From Steromphala cineraria (taxonomy: Eukaryota > Mollusca > Gastropoda > Trochida > Trochidae), in the NCBI GenBank assembly GCA_916613615.1, contig OU744721.1, forward strand, positions 78,497,060-78,561,059: a stretch of DNA of 64,000 bases, in the 5' to 3' direction. The notes below the pieces were generated by a model. The model did no database searches and was not told the origin of the DNA. It worked only from the letters and a program-made list of their open reading frames with translations. Below are positions 63,617 through 64,000 of this stretch, in pieces (position 1 is the first letter of the stretch; each line of letters starts with the position of its first letter). The position numbers and the translations under genes were made by a program.

Positions 63617-64000
63617 ATGAGCGAAGAGGAAAAAGGCGGCGTTCAGATGGAGAGACTGAAAGCTGTGAGAGCGGGACATCGCATGACGGTAACAAAATAT
63701 GTTCGTGAGGCGGAACATTTGATTGATGCAATTAAACATGATGATCAGTTAGAAGCAAACTTTGACAGATTACATGTGATTAAGGACATTTTGAAAAGGA
63801 AAGTAGACATTCTGTCAGATTTGAATGAGAAAATATTAGACAATTGTGACGTTGGTGGCATTGAAAACGAGATAGAGCATGCAGATGACATAAACACGAC
63901 AATCATGTGCACATTGAGAAAACTTGAAACAGAACTAAAACCAAAGCCAGTGAGTCCTGTAGATTCGGTTAGTGACACAGTAAGCAACAAATATCCAACT
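63617..64000 (+). CDS. Gag N-terminus of a second BEL/Pao-like element, cut by the window edge
   Basis: ATG at 63617 followed by 128 open codons to the window end. It starts MSEEEKGGVQMERLKAVRAG and has HRMTVTKYVREAEHLIDAIK, then a charged helical stretch with EIEHADDINTT. This is the usual look of the N-terminal part of BEL/Pao Gag proteins upstream of the DUF1759 region. Primer site and start spacing agree. It runs opposite to the ACSM gene, probably inside an upstream ACSM intron. Completeness cannot be judged. Confidence 0.7.
   Translation, partial: MSEEEKGGVQMERLKAVRAGHRMTVTKYVREAEHLIDAIKHDDQLEANFDRLHVIKDILKRKVDILSDLNEKILDNCDVGGIENEIEHADDINTTIMCTLRKLETELKPKPVSPVDSVSDTVSNKYPT

Overview
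The window is animal nuclear DNA, most likely from a gastropod mollusc. The evidence is spliced genes with long AT-rich introns, BEL/Pao and LINE retroelements, many TTAA-ended MITEs, and very short retroposons with an (ACTC)n tail and a GCGGCGTAAAA body of a kind I associate with abalone-type genomes. The species call is inference. There is no bacterial or viral gene organisation and no CRISPR array.

Layout. 1-10.5 kb holds decayed elements (LINE reverse transcriptase, Tc1/mariner transposase and a second LINE relic) plus one possible 3' terminal exon of an unidentified membrane protein (2662-2822, minus). 10546-18184 is a complete, very young BEL/Pao LTR retrotransposon on the minus strand: two 949-bp LTRs with one difference seen, an 'acgag' target duplication and an uninterrupted 1820-codon gag-pol frame. 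18.2-22.7 kb carries two unusual DNA elements whose terminal inverted repeats are built from short tandem repeats and which hold related protein tails.

22.7-32.2 kb (plus) is a class A GPCR gene of the melatonin-receptor-like group. Exons at 27623-27899 and 31462-32240 join in frame to give a complete seven-helix receptor, and a TATA box with a phase-matched start exon is predicted at 22.7-22.8 kb. Its second intron holds a 34-bp satellite bounded by inverted repeats and over 1 kb of CT-rich repeat. The last codons of the gene are the first unit of a degenerate minisatellite. 32.8-49.4 kb is repeat-rich with no confident gene: tRNA-derived SINEs, a nested 156-bp/145-bp tandem array at 40.3-42.6 kb, MITEs and foldback elements.

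49426-63115 (minus) is the C-terminal two thirds of a medium-chain acyl-CoA synthetase (ACSM family), resolved here into ten exons with matching phases; its N-terminal exons lie beyond the window. Its introns are full of MITEs and hairpins and contain one possible nested promoter at 58.2 kb. At 63.5-64.0 kb the start of a second BEL/Pao-like element (tRNA-Lys-type primer site, then gag) lies on the opposite strand, in what is probably an upstream ACSM intron. The GPCR and ACSM genes are independent, with no sign of shared regulation.
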